Shown here piece by piece: positions 14,692 through 22,270 of a DNA stretch of 27,692 nt. Positions within the stretch are counted from its first letter, which is position 1. Each line of letters starts with the position of its first letter. A model generated the notes under the pieces. It searched no databases and was not told the origin of the DNA. It worked only from the letters and a program-made list of their open reading frames with translations. The stretch is from Rhodospirillaceae bacterium. GTDB taxonomy: Bacteria > Pseudomonadota > Alphaproteobacteria > Rhodospirillales > Magnetospirillaceae. Made by a program: the position numbers and the translations under genes. The stretch spans positions 1 through 27,692 of the forward strand of contig DUZC01000002.1 in the NCBI GenBank assembly GCA_013349735.1. Reading direction: 5' to 3'.

Positions 14692-15255
14692 ATGGTCACC
14701 AGCCTGCCCAATCTTCTGACCGCCTCACGCATCGTGACGATTCCGCTGATCGTCGCGACTTTTTACGTTGATGGCGACGGGGCGCGCTGGCTGGCCTGCT
14801 TTCTGTTTGTCGCCGCCGCGATCACTGATTTTTTTGATGGGTATGTGGCAAGGCGGCGTAACATTGTTTCCAGTCTCGGCCGCTTTCTCGACCCCATCGC
14901 CGACAAATTGTTGGTGGCCGCGATCTTGCTGATGCTGGCCGCTTTCGAACGGGTCTCCCAGGTCAGTATTCTGCCCGCGCTGGTTATCCTGCTGCGCGAA
15001 ATTCTGGTCTCCGGACTGCGTGAATTTCTGGCCGAAGTCAAAGTCGGCATGCCGGTCAGCCGCCTCGCCAAATGGAAAACCGGAATCCAGATGACCGCCT
15101 TACCCACATTGCTGGTCGGCAAGGCGGCACCGGTTTGGATTCCAGCCCAGACTCTGGGCGAGATCCTATTGTGGGGGGCGGCGGCGCTGACCCTGATTAC
15201 CGGCTGGGATTATCTGCGGGCCAGCTTCAATCATTTGCGCGGACCTGCCGGATGA
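14692..15255 (+). CDS. pgsA: CDP-diacylglycerol--glycerol-3-phosphate 3-phosphatidyltransferase PgsA
   Basis: A 187-residue inner-membrane enzyme that makes phosphatidylglycerophosphate, the committed step to phosphatidylglycerol and cardiolipin. The CDP-alcohol phosphotransferase motif is complete: D49, G50, A53, R54, G63, D67 and D71. Several hydrophobic helices fit the family fold, and LPNLLTASRI at the front is typical. The ATG at 14692 stands about 30 bases from the predicted transcription start. The stop overlaps moaD as ATGA. A pgsA-moaD-moaE order recurs in alphaproteobacteria although the functions are unrelated. Confidence 0.94.
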   Translation: MVTSLPNLLTASRIVTIPLIVATFYVDGDGARWLACFLFVAAAITDFFDGYVARRRNIVSSLGRFLDPIADKLLVAAILLMLAAFERVSQVSILPALVILLREILVSGLREFLAEVKVGMPVSRLAKWKTGIQMTALPTLLVGKAAPVWIPAQTLGEILLWGAAALTLITGWDYLRASFNHLRGPAG

Positions 15256-15503
15256 GGGTGCTTTACTTCGCCTGGCTCCAAAGCAAAATCCAGAAGGACG
15301 AAGAAGAGGTGACGCCACCAGCCGCCGTCAAATCCGTCGGACAATTGGCGGATTGGCTGCAAACTCTGTCGCCTGGCCATGCTGCGGTTTTTTCTGAACG
15401 GGCCCGGCTGCGCGCCGCAGTCAATCAGACCTTCGCCTCCTGGGAAACCCCCCTTAGCCCAACCGACGAAGTCGCTTTTTTCCCGCCGGTGACCGGTGGC
15501 TGA
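15252..15503 (+). CDS. moaD: Molybdopterin synthase small subunit MoaD
   Basis: An 83-residue ubiquitin-fold sulfur carrier. It begins MRVLYFAWLQ and ends VAFFPPVTGG; the C-terminal Gly-Gly is adenylated by MoeB and thiocarboxylated to give sulfur to cyclic pyranopterin monophosphate. The ATG at 15252 was chosen because it overlaps the pgsA stop (ATGA) and gives the normal length; the same frame is open further upstream inside pgsA, but that extension is not coding. The stop overlaps the moaE start by one base (TGATG). Confidence 0.93.
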   Translation: MRVLYFAWLQSKIQKDEEEVTPPAAVKSVGQLADWLQTLSPGHAAVFSERARLRAAVNQTFASWETPLSPTDEVAFFPPVTGG

Positions 15504-15946
15504 TGACTGTAAAGGTCCAATCCGAGAGCTTCGATCCCGGCCAGCTACTCGCCAAGCTTTGCGAAGACAATAGCAGCTGCGGGGCTGTCGCCAGCTTTGT
15601 CGGTCTGGTGCGCCGTGGCAGCGAAGATGTCCTCGCGATGACCTTACAACATTACCCCGGCATGACCGAGCGCCAGCTACTGGCCTTCGAAGCCGAGGCC
15701 TGTCGGCGCTGGCCGGTCGAGCGGCTTGTCATCCTTCATCGTTTTGGCCGGCTTTTGCCCGGCGAACCGATCGTCTTTGTGGGTGTCACGGCCGCGCATC
15801 GCGACGTCGCGTTCCGGGCCTGTGAATTTCTGGTCGACCGATTGAAGACCCGCGCGCCCTTCTGGAAGCAGGAGGAAACCGCCACCGGCAGCCATTGGGT
15901 CGAGGCCCTGCCTGACGATGACATCCGGGCAGAGCGCTGGGATTAG
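15503..15946 (+). CDS. moaE: Molybdopterin synthase large subunit MoaE
   Basis: A 147-residue catalytic subunit that joins MoaD thiocarboxylate to the precursor to make the molybdopterin dithiolene. Conserved features are LVILHRFGRLLPGE, the AAHRDVAF segment with H99 and R100, and the active-site lysines K115 and K122 (DRLKTRAPFWKQEE), which match the E. coli K119/K126 pair in position. It starts on the last base of the moaD stop. Its own TAG stop runs into the palindromic element that follows, which therefore supplies the stop codon. Confidence 0.94.
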   Translation: MTVKVQSESFDPGQLLAKLCEDNSSCGAVASFVGLVRRGSEDVLAMTLQHYPGMTERQLLAFEAEACRRWPVERLVILHRFGRLLPGEPIVFVGVTAAHRDVAFRACEFLVDRLKTRAPFWKQEETATGSHWVEALPDDDIRAERWD

Positions 15947-15975
15947 AGTGCTTCAGTTTAAGACTGAAGCACTCT
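15945..15975. repeat. Palindromic element copy 1, between convergent moaE and ilvE
   Basis: A perfect 13-base inverted repeat, AGAGTGCTTCAGT and ACTGAAGCACTCT, with a 5-base TTAAG loop. It fills almost all of the gap between convergent moaE and ilvE, and its first bases are part of the moaE TAG stop. A close relative lies at 21130-21170. It could act as a two-way terminator or mRNA-end stabiliser, or be a dispersed palindromic repeat; there is no strong T-run. Confidence 0.75.
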
Positions 15976-15981
15976 GGGCGT

Positions 15982-17076
15982 TTAACGCAACTTTGTCATC
16001 CAGCCATGGGGGTCGGCAGACCCGCCATACTGGATACCGACGATGGCGTCGTAGAGGCGCTGGGTCAATGGGCCGGTCTTGCCCTCATTGATGATCAGTT
16101 TTTCACCCTTGTACCCCAGTTCGCCGACCGGCGAGACCACAGCGGCGGTCCCGGTACCCCACATCTCTTTCAATTGGCCCTGCCGCGCGGCGGCCAGAAC
16201 TTCATCGATGGAAATCGGTCGTTCGCTGGCCGATAATCCCCAGTCACGACACAGGCTGAGAATCGAGTCGCGGGTCACGCCAGGCAGAATCGAGCCACTG
16301 AGCGGCGGGGTAATAACCTCGTCTCCAATCTTGACCATGATATTCATGGTTCCGACCTCATCGAGATATTTATGCTCGACCCCATCAAGCCATAAAACCT
16401 GGGTATAGCCCAGATGCTTGGCCTCCTCTGCGGCAAAGATGCTGGCGGCATAGTTACCCGCCGTTTTTACGGCGCCAAGCCCCCCCTTGACCGCGCGGAC
16501 ATGCGTATCGGTTGCCAGGATTTTAACCGGATTGATCCCTTCCGCATAATAGGGGCCAACCGGGGAAAGAATCAGAAAATAGGTGTAATTATAAGCGGGG
16601 CGGACCCCAAGGAATGGCTCCGAGGCGATGACGGTCGGTCGCAGATACAAAGAGGTGCCCTGCTTTCTTGGCACCCAGTCTTGATCAATCCTTACCAGAG
16701 CGTGAAAGCTATCCAGGATCTGCTGCGGGTCCAGGGTGGGAATGCACAATCTTTCGCAGGACCGGTTCAAGCGGTCGGCATGTTTTTCGGCACGAAAAAA
16801 GCGGATGACGCCATCGACGCCGCGATAGGCTTTCAATCCGTCAAAGACCGCTTGCGCGTAATGCAGGACGGCGGTAGCCGGATCCATGGAAAAGGGTTGA
16901 TAAGGCTGGATTCGCGGCGAATGCCATCCTTGCCCTTTGCTGTAATCCATCACAAACATATGGTCGGTAAACACGCTGCCAAATTGCAAGTGATCATCGG
17001 CCGGACGCGGCTTCGGATGCGTCGCGCGAACCAGGGCGATGGGGGCAGAAACGGCACATTCGCTAAAGGATGACAT
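15982..17076 (-). CDS. ilvE: Branched-chain amino-acid aminotransferase IlvE
   Basis: A 364-residue fold-type IV PLP enzyme that transfers amino groups between leucine, isoleucine or valine and 2-oxoglutarate. The PLP lysine is K204 in GGLGAVKTAGNYA. Other family features are LHYAQAVFDGLKAYRG, LYLRPTVIASEP, VLWLDGVEHKYLDEVGTMN and the late GTGTAAVVSPVG loop. The length matches the longer BCAT subfamily (~360 residues) rather than the ~310-residue E. coli IlvE. The ATG at 17076 faces the marR gene across an 80-base control region. It is monocistronic here. Confidence 0.94.
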   Translation of the reverse strand: MSSFSECAVSAPIALVRATHPKPRPADDHLQFGSVFTDHMFVMDYSKGQGWHSPRIQPYQPFSMDPATAVLHYAQAVFDGLKAYRGVDGVIRFFRAEKHADRLNRSCERLCIPTLDPQQILDSFHALVRIDQDWVPRKQGTSLYLRPTVIASEPFLGVRPAYNYTYFLILSPVGPYYAEGINPVKILATDTHVRAVKGGLGAVKTAGNYAASIFAAEEAKHLGYTQVLWLDGVEHKYLDEVGTMNIMVKIGDEVITPPLSGSILPGVTRDSILSLCRDWGLSASERPISIDEVLAAARQGQLKEMWGTGTAAVVSPVGELGYKGEKLIINEGKTGPLTQRLYDAIVGIQYGGSADPHGWMTKLR

Positions 17077-17141
17077 GGTGCGAATTCCTGACAGCGGGTC
17101 TGAAAATTACGAAATACGGTTGCAACGCGTAACATTCTTAG

Positions 17142-17161
17142 GTCATATATGTCAATATGAC
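17142..17161. promoter_or_regulatory. Palindromic operator candidate at the ilvE-marR divergent start
   Basis: Perfect 7-base arms GTCATAT and ATATGAC with a 6-base spacer span the marR start codon (17157-17159). On the minus strand the spacer holds a perfect -35 hexamer, TTGACA (17155-17150), facing ilvE, though the matching -10 is weak. MarR proteins bind palindromes of this size, so one site could control both genes. This is inference. Confidence 0.45.
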
Positions 17162-17663
17162 TGACGTAAAATCCGCATTGGATCCTCGGCGCTTTCCCGA
17201 AGCGGGATTGCGACAGGGCATTGAATTGCTTTACTTCGCCTATCGCGCTTTTACTGCCGAACCGGATGCAATCCTTGCCCATTATGGCTTCGGGCGCGCC
17301 CATCATCGAGTTATCTATTTTATCGGCCGCCAAGATGAACTGACCGTCAGCGAATTACTGGCCGTCTTACAGATCTCCAAGCAAAGCCTGGCTCCGATTC
17401 TGCGGCAATTGCGGCAAGCCGGCTTGGTCACTCAGCTGCCCGGCCGGCGCGATCGTCGGCAACGGCTGTTGCGGCTGACGGAAAAGGGCCAGGATCTGGA
17501 ACGCCGGCTCAGCCAGACCCAGCGCAGCCGCCTTGCCGCCGCTTATGGTCAGGCCGGCCCTTCGGCGGCAGAAGGCTTCCGCCAGGTGATGCTGGGGCTG
17601 ATGGATCCTGCGGACCATCAAAGGCTGGTCGACATGGCACCTTTGGAATCCCCCGCAAAATGA
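17157..17663 (+). CDS. MarR-family transcriptional regulator (PetP-like)
   Basis: A 168-residue cytoplasmic DNA-binding protein with a winged-helix core at about residues 45-125: HHRVIYFIGRQ, ELTVSELLAVLQISKQSLAPILRQL (recognition helix), and the wing GRRDRRQRLLRLTEKG. MarR proteins act as dimers that sense small ligands. Its stop overlaps the response-regulator start as ATGA. A MarR gene (petP) coupled to an OmpR-type gene (petR) is known in Rhodobacter, where PetR is needed for petABC expression; this pair has the same architecture. A palindrome over its start codon suggests autoregulation. The PetP relation is inference. Confidence 0.87.
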   Translation: MTDVKSALDPRRFPEAGLRQGIELLYFAYRAFTAEPDAILAHYGFGRAHHRVIYFIGRQDELTVSELLAVLQISKQSLAPILRQLRQAGLVTQLPGRRDRRQRLLRLTEKGQDLERRLSQTQRSRLAAAYGQAGPSAAEGFRQVMLGLMDPADHQRLVDMAPLESPAK

Positions 17664-18349
17664 GCGAACCGGCCCATCTCCTTGTGGTGGATGATGACGC
17701 CCGTCTGCGTCATCTGCTGCGAAAATTCCTTAGTGAAAACGGCTATCTGATATCGACGGCGGCCAATGCTGCTGAGGCCCGCCAGCAGCTCGCCGCCATG
17801 GCTTTTGATCTGATTGTGCTCGATGTCATGATGCCGGGTGAAACAGGCCTTGATCTGACCCGAAGCCTGCGCGGCAACAATGATGTGCCGATCTTGCTGC
17901 TGACCGCCATGGGTGAAACCGAAGACCGTATCAAAGGGCTCGATTACGGTGCCGATGACTATCTCGCCAAGCCTTTTGAACCACGGGAGTTGCTGTTGCG
18001 CATTAACAGCATCCTCCGGCGCAGCCGCCAGCCGGAAGAGCCCGTTCTTACCCCGGCGCCGTTCCGCTTCGGCCGCCACAGTTTTGATCGGACCCGACAT
18101 GAACTGATCCTCGATGGCGAGGTGGTCCACCTCACTTCGGCGGACCAGGCTTTGCTGGCCATCCTGGCTGAACAGCCCGGTCAAACGATATCGCGGGAAG
18201 AACTGGCGGGTCGTCTCGGCGCCGGTGGCAATCTGCGCAGCATCGATGTTCAAATCACCAGACTGCGCCGGAAAATCGAGGACGACCCCAGACAGCCCCG
18301 TTATCTCCAGACCGTCCGCGGTCTTGGCTATGTGTTGTGGAGCGATTGA
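17660..18349 (+). CDS. OmpR-family response regulator (PetR-like)
   Basis: A 229-residue two-component regulator. The receiver domain (5-120) has the acidic pair D11/D12, phospho-acceptor D55 (LIVLDVMMPG), T82 and K104. The winged-helix effector domain (~130-227) ends with the usual RRKIEDDPRQPRYLQTVRGL segment followed by GY. It is translationally coupled to the MarR gene before it and the kinase after it (TGATG overlap), so all three are made together. By similarity of arrangement to Rhodobacter petR it may control cytochrome bc1 genes; petA starts 5.4 kb further on the same strand. Target genes are not shown by the sequence. Confidence 0.91.
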   Translation: MSEPAHLLVVDDDARLRHLLRKFLSENGYLISTAANAAEARQQLAAMAFDLIVLDVMMPGETGLDLTRSLRGNNDVPILLLTAMGETEDRIKGLDYGADDYLAKPFEPRELLLRINSILRRSRQPEEPVLTPAPFRFGRHSFDRTRHELILDGEVVHLTSADQALLAILAEQPGQTISREELAGRLGAGGNLRSIDVQITRLRRKIEDDPRQPRYLQTVRGLGYVLWSD

Positions 18350-19698
18350 TGCGATCGCTGAGACCCATCGTCAAGGCTATCTTGCCCCGCGGACTGCTGG
18401 GCCGCTCCTTGCTGATCCTGGTGACTCCGCTGGTTCTCCTGCAACTGGTTTCGGCCTATATTTTTTACGGGACCCATTGGGATCTTATTACCCGTCGGCT
18501 GACCACCGCGCTGGCCGGCGAAATCGGCGCGGTGATCCAATTGATGCAGGCTACGCCGGACAAGGAGAGCCGGGACAAGATTTTTTCCGTCGCGCTCGCC
18601 ACCATGGATCTGCGGCTGACTTTGCGCGAAGGCGCCACCTTGGCCAACACAGGGATGCTGGATTCCCATCGGAATTTGAGCCGGGACTCTGCTCGCGGCA
18701 GTTTAGAAGGGAATCTTTTGGCCGCGTTAGCAGAACGGGTTGGACGACCGGTGTTGATCGACACCCTGTCCCGCGAACAGGATATCAGCATTTTGGTGCA
18801 AGTGCCGGAAGGCATTCTCAGGGTCACCGCTCCGCGCAAACGTCTTTACAGCCCAACCACCACGATCTTCACGCTTTGGATGATCGGAACATCGCTGCTG
18901 CTGTTTGGCATCGCCACGCTTTTCACCCGCAATCAGGTGCGAGCGGTACGCCGTCTGGCGATCGCCGCCGACAGTTTCGGCAAAGGGCGGGATGTCCCCA
19001 ATTTTAAACCCGAAGGCGCGGCGGAAGTCCGGCAGGCCGCGGCCGCCTTTGCCTTGATGCGCGATCGCATCAAACGCCAGGTCGATCAGCGCACGGAAAT
19101 GCTGGCCGGCGTCTCCCATGATCTGCGCACGCCACTGACCAGAATGAAACTGGAATTGGCGATGATGGACGGCGACGGCATTGATGAGCTGAAAACCGAC
19201 ATTGCCGAGATGGAGCGCATGGTCGAGGGCTATCTTGCCTTTGCCCGCGGGGCCGGCAATGAGCCGATGAGTCTCACCGACCTTAGCCTCTTGATTGAGG
19301 ATGTGGCCGCCAAATGCCGCCGCGAAGGCGGCTCGATCGATGTGGAATGCGAACCCAACCTGATCTTGCAGCTTAGACCGGACGCCATCAGACGCTGCCT
19401 GACCAATCTTACCGGCAATGCCCAGCGCTATGCCCGACGCGCGGTGATCCGGGCGGCCCGGCATGCTGATCATATCGAAGTCGTTCTCGACGATGACGGG
19501 CCAGGCATTCCGCCGCCTAAGCGCGAAGAGGTTTTCCGGGCTTTTCAGCGGCTGGAATCCTCGCGCAACCCGACCACCGGTGGGGTGGGGTTAGGCTTGA
19601 CCATTGCCCGCGATGTTGTCCGAGGTCATGGCGGCGACATTCTGCTGGAGGACAGCCCGATGGGAGGCTTGCGGGTCCGGCTGCGCCTGCCGATTTAA
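18349..19698 (+). CDS. Sensor histidine kinase, EnvZ-like
   Basis: A 449-residue inner-membrane kinase. Membrane segments lie at about 18-41 and 172-193, with a ~130-residue periplasmic sensor region between them that I do not recognise. A HAMP linker (~195-247) leads to the dimerisation box SHDLRTPLTRMKLELAMM with phospho-accepting H257. The ATPase domain shows the N-box NLTGNAQRYARRA, G1 DDDGPGIPP and G2 GGVGLGLTIARDVV. The SHDLRTPLTR box with a nearby MERMVEGYLAFARG is typical of the EnvZ type. The ATG at 18349 overlaps the regulator stop; a GTG at 18337 is the alternative. It almost certainly phosphorylates the upstream regulator. The stimulus is unknown. Confidence 0.9.
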   Translation: MRSLRPIVKAILPRGLLGRSLLILVTPLVLLQLVSAYIFYGTHWDLITRRLTTALAGEIGAVIQLMQATPDKESRDKIFSVALATMDLRLTLREGATLANTGMLDSHRNLSRDSARGSLEGNLLAALAERVGRPVLIDTLSREQDISILVQVPEGILRVTAPRKRLYSPTTTIFTLWMIGTSLLLFGIATLFTRNQVRAVRRLAIAADSFGKGRDVPNFKPEGAAEVRQAAAAFALMRDRIKRQVDQRTEMLAGVSHDLRTPLTRMKLELAMMDGDGIDELKTDIAEMERMVEGYLAFARGAGNEPMSLTDLSLLIEDVAAKCRREGGSIDVECEPNLILQLRPDAIRRCLTNLTGNAQRYARRAVIRAARHADHIEVVLDDDGPGIPPPKREEVFRAFQRLESSRNPTTGGVGLGLTIARDVVRGHGGDILLEDSPMGGLRVRLRLPI

Positions 19699-19727
19699 GC
19701 CGGATTTCAAGTTAACCAAGATGACTT

Positions 19728-19743
19728 GCCTGTACGCACAGGC
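19728..19743. repeat. Short hairpin between the kinase gene and the 435-aa gene
   Basis: GCCTGT and ACAGGC form a perfect 6-base stem with a 4-base ACGC loop, 29 bases after the kinase stop. The following TATTCT is a poor T-tract, so it may be a weak terminator or an operator for the next gene. Confidence 0.3.
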
Positions 19744-19785
19744 TATTCTCGCATAAATACTTATCGCAGGTGGGAATCGCGCTCA

Positions 19786-21093
19786 ATGGCTTCGCCTAGC
19801 AAAAGCAGTTCTGGAACAGGGGCCAAAACGCCGGACCCTGAGGCGGCAGCCCGCCATGAAGTCACACGGATGCTGAAAGGTCCGGTGGCGGAGCGGTTTA
19901 AATCTCTGATCCCGCCGCTGGCCGAGAGCCCGGACCCCTATAAAACGATTATGGACTCGGTGGACTTGCTGGATGCCTGCTTTAAGTTGTTTCGCAGCCG
20001 CCGCGATGCCTTCGCTGATCTTTTGCAGGACAGTGAAGGAAAGCTGGTCGAAGATGATGACAAGCGTCTAAATTGCGGGCGCTCGGTCAATGAGGTCATC
20101 GGCATGTGTGTGCGCACCAGCATGCGCAATTTTGCTGAAGCCCATTTTGGCGACCCGATCTCGCCTGCCAAAAGCAAAACCCCGGTAAAAGCCAAGCAAC
20201 CGCAAAGTGGAAAATCGCGTTTTAAGCTGCTGAACGTGGCACTTCTGGCCGGCTTGTTCCATCGCAATTACGGCAAGGATAAACCGGCCCCGGTGGGCAT
20301 GACCAATTCCGGTCGTTTCTACGCCGCCATTAAGGACGCCTTGGATTTTGAATGGCAGGTCCGCTTCTTTCCGATTTACGTACAAATACCGGCCCATGTT
20401 TTTCAGAAACTTGGGATTGGCATTACCCGGATGGACACCGAAGAACGCCTTCAGCGTCTGGCGCAATTGGCGGCCAACGACATTAGCAAGGCCGAGTCGG
20501 TGATAAAAGATCCGGCCATGATGCAGGAAATGATCGACAATAACGTGCTGGCCTCGGCCACCGTTGGTCAGTTGGGCGAGGCTGGCTTTTCCAATATCCA
20601 TGGGGCCCTTGGCCATCTTGATGCCAAAAAGAAATGGGACATCATGGCCAACAAAGAGACGGCGATGCGTTTGCATGAAGACAAGCGTATCACCCAGCAA
20701 GATATCGTCGCCTTGTCTGAATATTTGGATCGCCTGAACGAGTTCGCACTGGACGCAATATTCGACCTTCGGCTGAACCGTGACCAGATGGCAATGTTCT
20801 TGAAGACGGCCGAAGAAAATCTTGGTCCAAAATTGTTTATGGCCCTGTTCGGTCCGATCCAGACGATCGTCCCCGAAGACCATGATGAACAACAGAAACT
20901 GCGGCGCTATCAGAACTTTACCCAGAATTCCTTAAGGGGCCTGGTCACCGCCGTGAAGCAATTAGAGGACAATCTGCGCAAGACCGGCGGCGAAACCGGG
21001 ATTGCCGAATGTCTGGGGACGGTCTGTCGAGCCAGACGCATCGACCTGGAAGCGGAAATCAAAAAGCTCGCCCCGGCCTCGCTCGGTGCCTGA
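19786..21093 (+). CDS. Unrecognised conserved-looking cytoplasmic protein, 435 residues
   Basis: I do not recognise this family. The start is the ATG at 19786 with an AGGTGGGA motif 8-15 bases ahead; a TTG at 19726 would add 20 residues. There is no signal peptide or membrane segment. The chain looks mostly alpha-helical, with a polar start (1-20), a charged helical region to ~125 (containing RLNCGRSVNEVIGMCVRTS), a Lys/Pro-rich linker at ~127-145 and a longer helical part to the end, including PIYVQIPAHVFQKLGIGITR and a late RRYQNFTQNSLRGLV segment. Codon use looks like its neighbours. It follows the MarR-OmpR-kinase operon by 87 bases and could be its target or an independent gene. No function is proposed. 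Confidence 0.75.
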   Translation: MASPSKSSSGTGAKTPDPEAAARHEVTRMLKGPVAERFKSLIPPLAESPDPYKTIMDSVDLLDACFKLFRSRRDAFADLLQDSEGKLVEDDDKRLNCGRSVNEVIGMCVRTSMRNFAEAHFGDPISPAKSKTPVKAKQPQSGKSRFKLLNVALLAGLFHRNYGKDKPAPVGMTNSGRFYAAIKDALDFEWQVRFFPIYVQIPAHVFQKLGIGITRMDTEERLQRLAQLAANDISKAESVIKDPAMMQEMIDNNVLASATVGQLGEAGFSNIHGALGHLDAKKKWDIMANKETAMRLHEDKRITQQDIVALSEYLDRLNEFALDAIFDLRLNRDQMAMFLKTAEENLGPKLFMALFGPIQTIVPEDHDEQQKLRRYQNFTQNSLRGLVTAVKQLEDNLRKTGGETGIAECLGTVCRARRIDLEAEIKKLAPASLGA

Positions 21094-21099
21094 GCATTA

Positions 21100-21116
21100 A
21101 AAAATCGGAGATTTTT
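21100..21116. repeat. AT-rich hairpin after the 435-aa gene
   Basis: AAAAATC and GATTTTT flank GGA, forming a perfect 7-base stem seven bases after the stop, with a run of five T in the right arm followed by CGTT. It may be a weak terminator that works together with the larger palindrome at 21130. Confidence 0.4.
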
Positions 21117-21129
21117 CGTTCACACATAA

Positions 21130-21170
21130 GCCTTAGAATACTTCAGTTTAATACTGAAGCATTCTAAGGC
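21130..21170. repeat. Palindromic element copy 2, between convergent genes
   Basis: Arms GCCTTAGAATACTTCAGT and ACTGAAGCATTCTAAGGC pair over 18 bases with one mismatch and a 5-base TTAAT loop. Its core is nearly identical to the copy at 15945-15975. The right arm contains the TAG stop of the minus-strand 368-aa gene (21166-21164), just as copy 1 contains the moaE stop. It lies between convergent genes and may be a two-way terminator. Confidence 0.75.
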
Positions 21171-22270
21171 GCCTGCAAGCGCCAATTACCCTGTTCTTGA
21201 ACCAGCATGGCTTCGCTGCGGCTATTGCCGGTCCAGGGGCCGCGGCGCAGCAGAAGATGATCGGCGTCCGTCCAGGCCACCAGTTCATAGACGGTGTCGT
21301 CCTCATCGCCGGCCGCCAGAGAAAAAACCAATTGTGGTGAACTGGTCGTCAAGGACCATAATTCCAGACGTCTTGGGGCGGCCCATTCCAGATCCTTTAC
21401 GGCGGCTGCGGCAAAATGACCATCCGGCGAAAATTTTGGCAGCCCCAGCAAGGGCGTGACGCCGGCCTGACCGCTTTCCACCAGAAGCGCGCCTTCCGCT
21501 TCGTCCCAATGTTCTTCCACCACCCAAAAACGCCCATCGGGACTGCTGCCCGAAAAATCAAAAGAGCGGGCCAATTGAGCCGGACAGCTTACCTGGCCAC
21601 AAGCCAAGTCATCGGCCAGACGAAAAACCCGCTTATCCGGGAGCAGAAACGATAAGTCCTGCCCCTCACGCCGCACCTGCCCGTGGGTCTCGGCCAGACG
21701 CGGTGTTTCGCTGCGCGCCCGCGCCGCGGTGACATCCTCGAGCCAGGCGGCCAGAGTGACATCGCCTTCTGCGGCGGGCGGCGGTACAGGCAAGGATACT
21801 GGCGCACCGGCGTCCCCATTTCCCGCGGCGGCATGCTGGGCATCCAAAAGGACCGGGTCGTCATCGCTCCAGGCCAGAAACATTTCGTTGGTCCCGGCTG
21901 GGCTGGCCAGCAACCGATAGCCCCCCATCCCACTGTTCCAGCCAAGATAATAATATTGCCGGGCGATCATCGGGGGACAAGGCAGATCGCCGCACATCCG
22001 GCGGTCAGTCAGGATCAGGGTTTCGCCCGTTTTCAACCGCAGCTGCAACATGTCTGAATGACGGCGCGCCAATCCGGCCGACGCCGCCAAAAGAGCCTCT
22101 TCTTCCGCGTGGTTTGGTGGTTTGACCGTCTTAGGACCGTCGCCAAATTCGGACCAGCCATGGCCCAGAAAAAACAGCCCGGCGCCGCTGAGGACGACAA
22201 CAAGACCAATCCCCAAGGCCAGCCGCCTAAACCTAGCCGACCCCGAAGCTTCGCCGGTCAACCGATTCAT
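21164..22270 (-). CDS. Membrane-anchored protein with duplicated CGxxxCP motif, function unknown
   Basis: A 368-residue protein I cannot assign to a named family. An N-terminal hydrophobic segment at ~17-36 would anchor it in the inner membrane, leaving a periplasmic body. The body has two similar units of about 60 residues, 76-134 and 206-264. Each opens with short strands, then C-G-x-x-x-C-P (C93/C98 and C224/C229), then LAR or IAR followed by an aromatic stretch. Later SPDGHFAAAAV and ELVAWTDADHLLL resemble beta-propeller-type repeats, but this is only a resemblance. Its ATG overlaps the hemF stop as ATGA, so it is co-translated with hemF; its stop lies in the palindromic element. Confidence 0.75.
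   Translation of the reverse strand: MNRLTGEASGSARFRRLALGIGLVVVLSGAGLFFLGHGWSEFGDGPKTVKPPNHAEEEALLAASAGLARRHSDMLQLRLKTGETLILTDRRMCGDLPCPPMIARQYYYLGWNSGMGGYRLLASPAGTNEMFLAWSDDDPVLLDAQHAAAGNGDAGAPVSLPVPPPAAEGDVTLAAWLEDVTAARARSETPRLAETHGQVRREGQDLSFLLPDKRVFRLADDLACGQVSCPAQLARSFDFSGSSPDGRFWVVEEHWDEAEGALLVESGQAGVTPLLGLPKFSPDGHFAAAAVKDLEWAAPRRLELWSLTTSSPQLVFSLAAGDEDDTVYELVAWTDADHLLLRRGPWTGNSRSEAMLVQEQGNWRLQAP

Noticed and set aside
16414..17073. 219-codon open frame opposite ilvE
   Set aside because: It is antisense to a clear aminotransferase with all catalytic motifs, so it is a mirror of that gene.
18727..19473. 248-codon open frame opposite the histidine kinase, and a similar one at 17618-18253 opposite the response regulator
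   Set aside because: Both are antisense shadows of genes with complete catalytic motifs.
20068..20892. 274-codon open frame on the minus strand opposite the 435-aa gene
   Set aside because: The plus-strand frame is longer, has a ribosome-binding site and a more protein-like composition; the antisense frame shows no domain.
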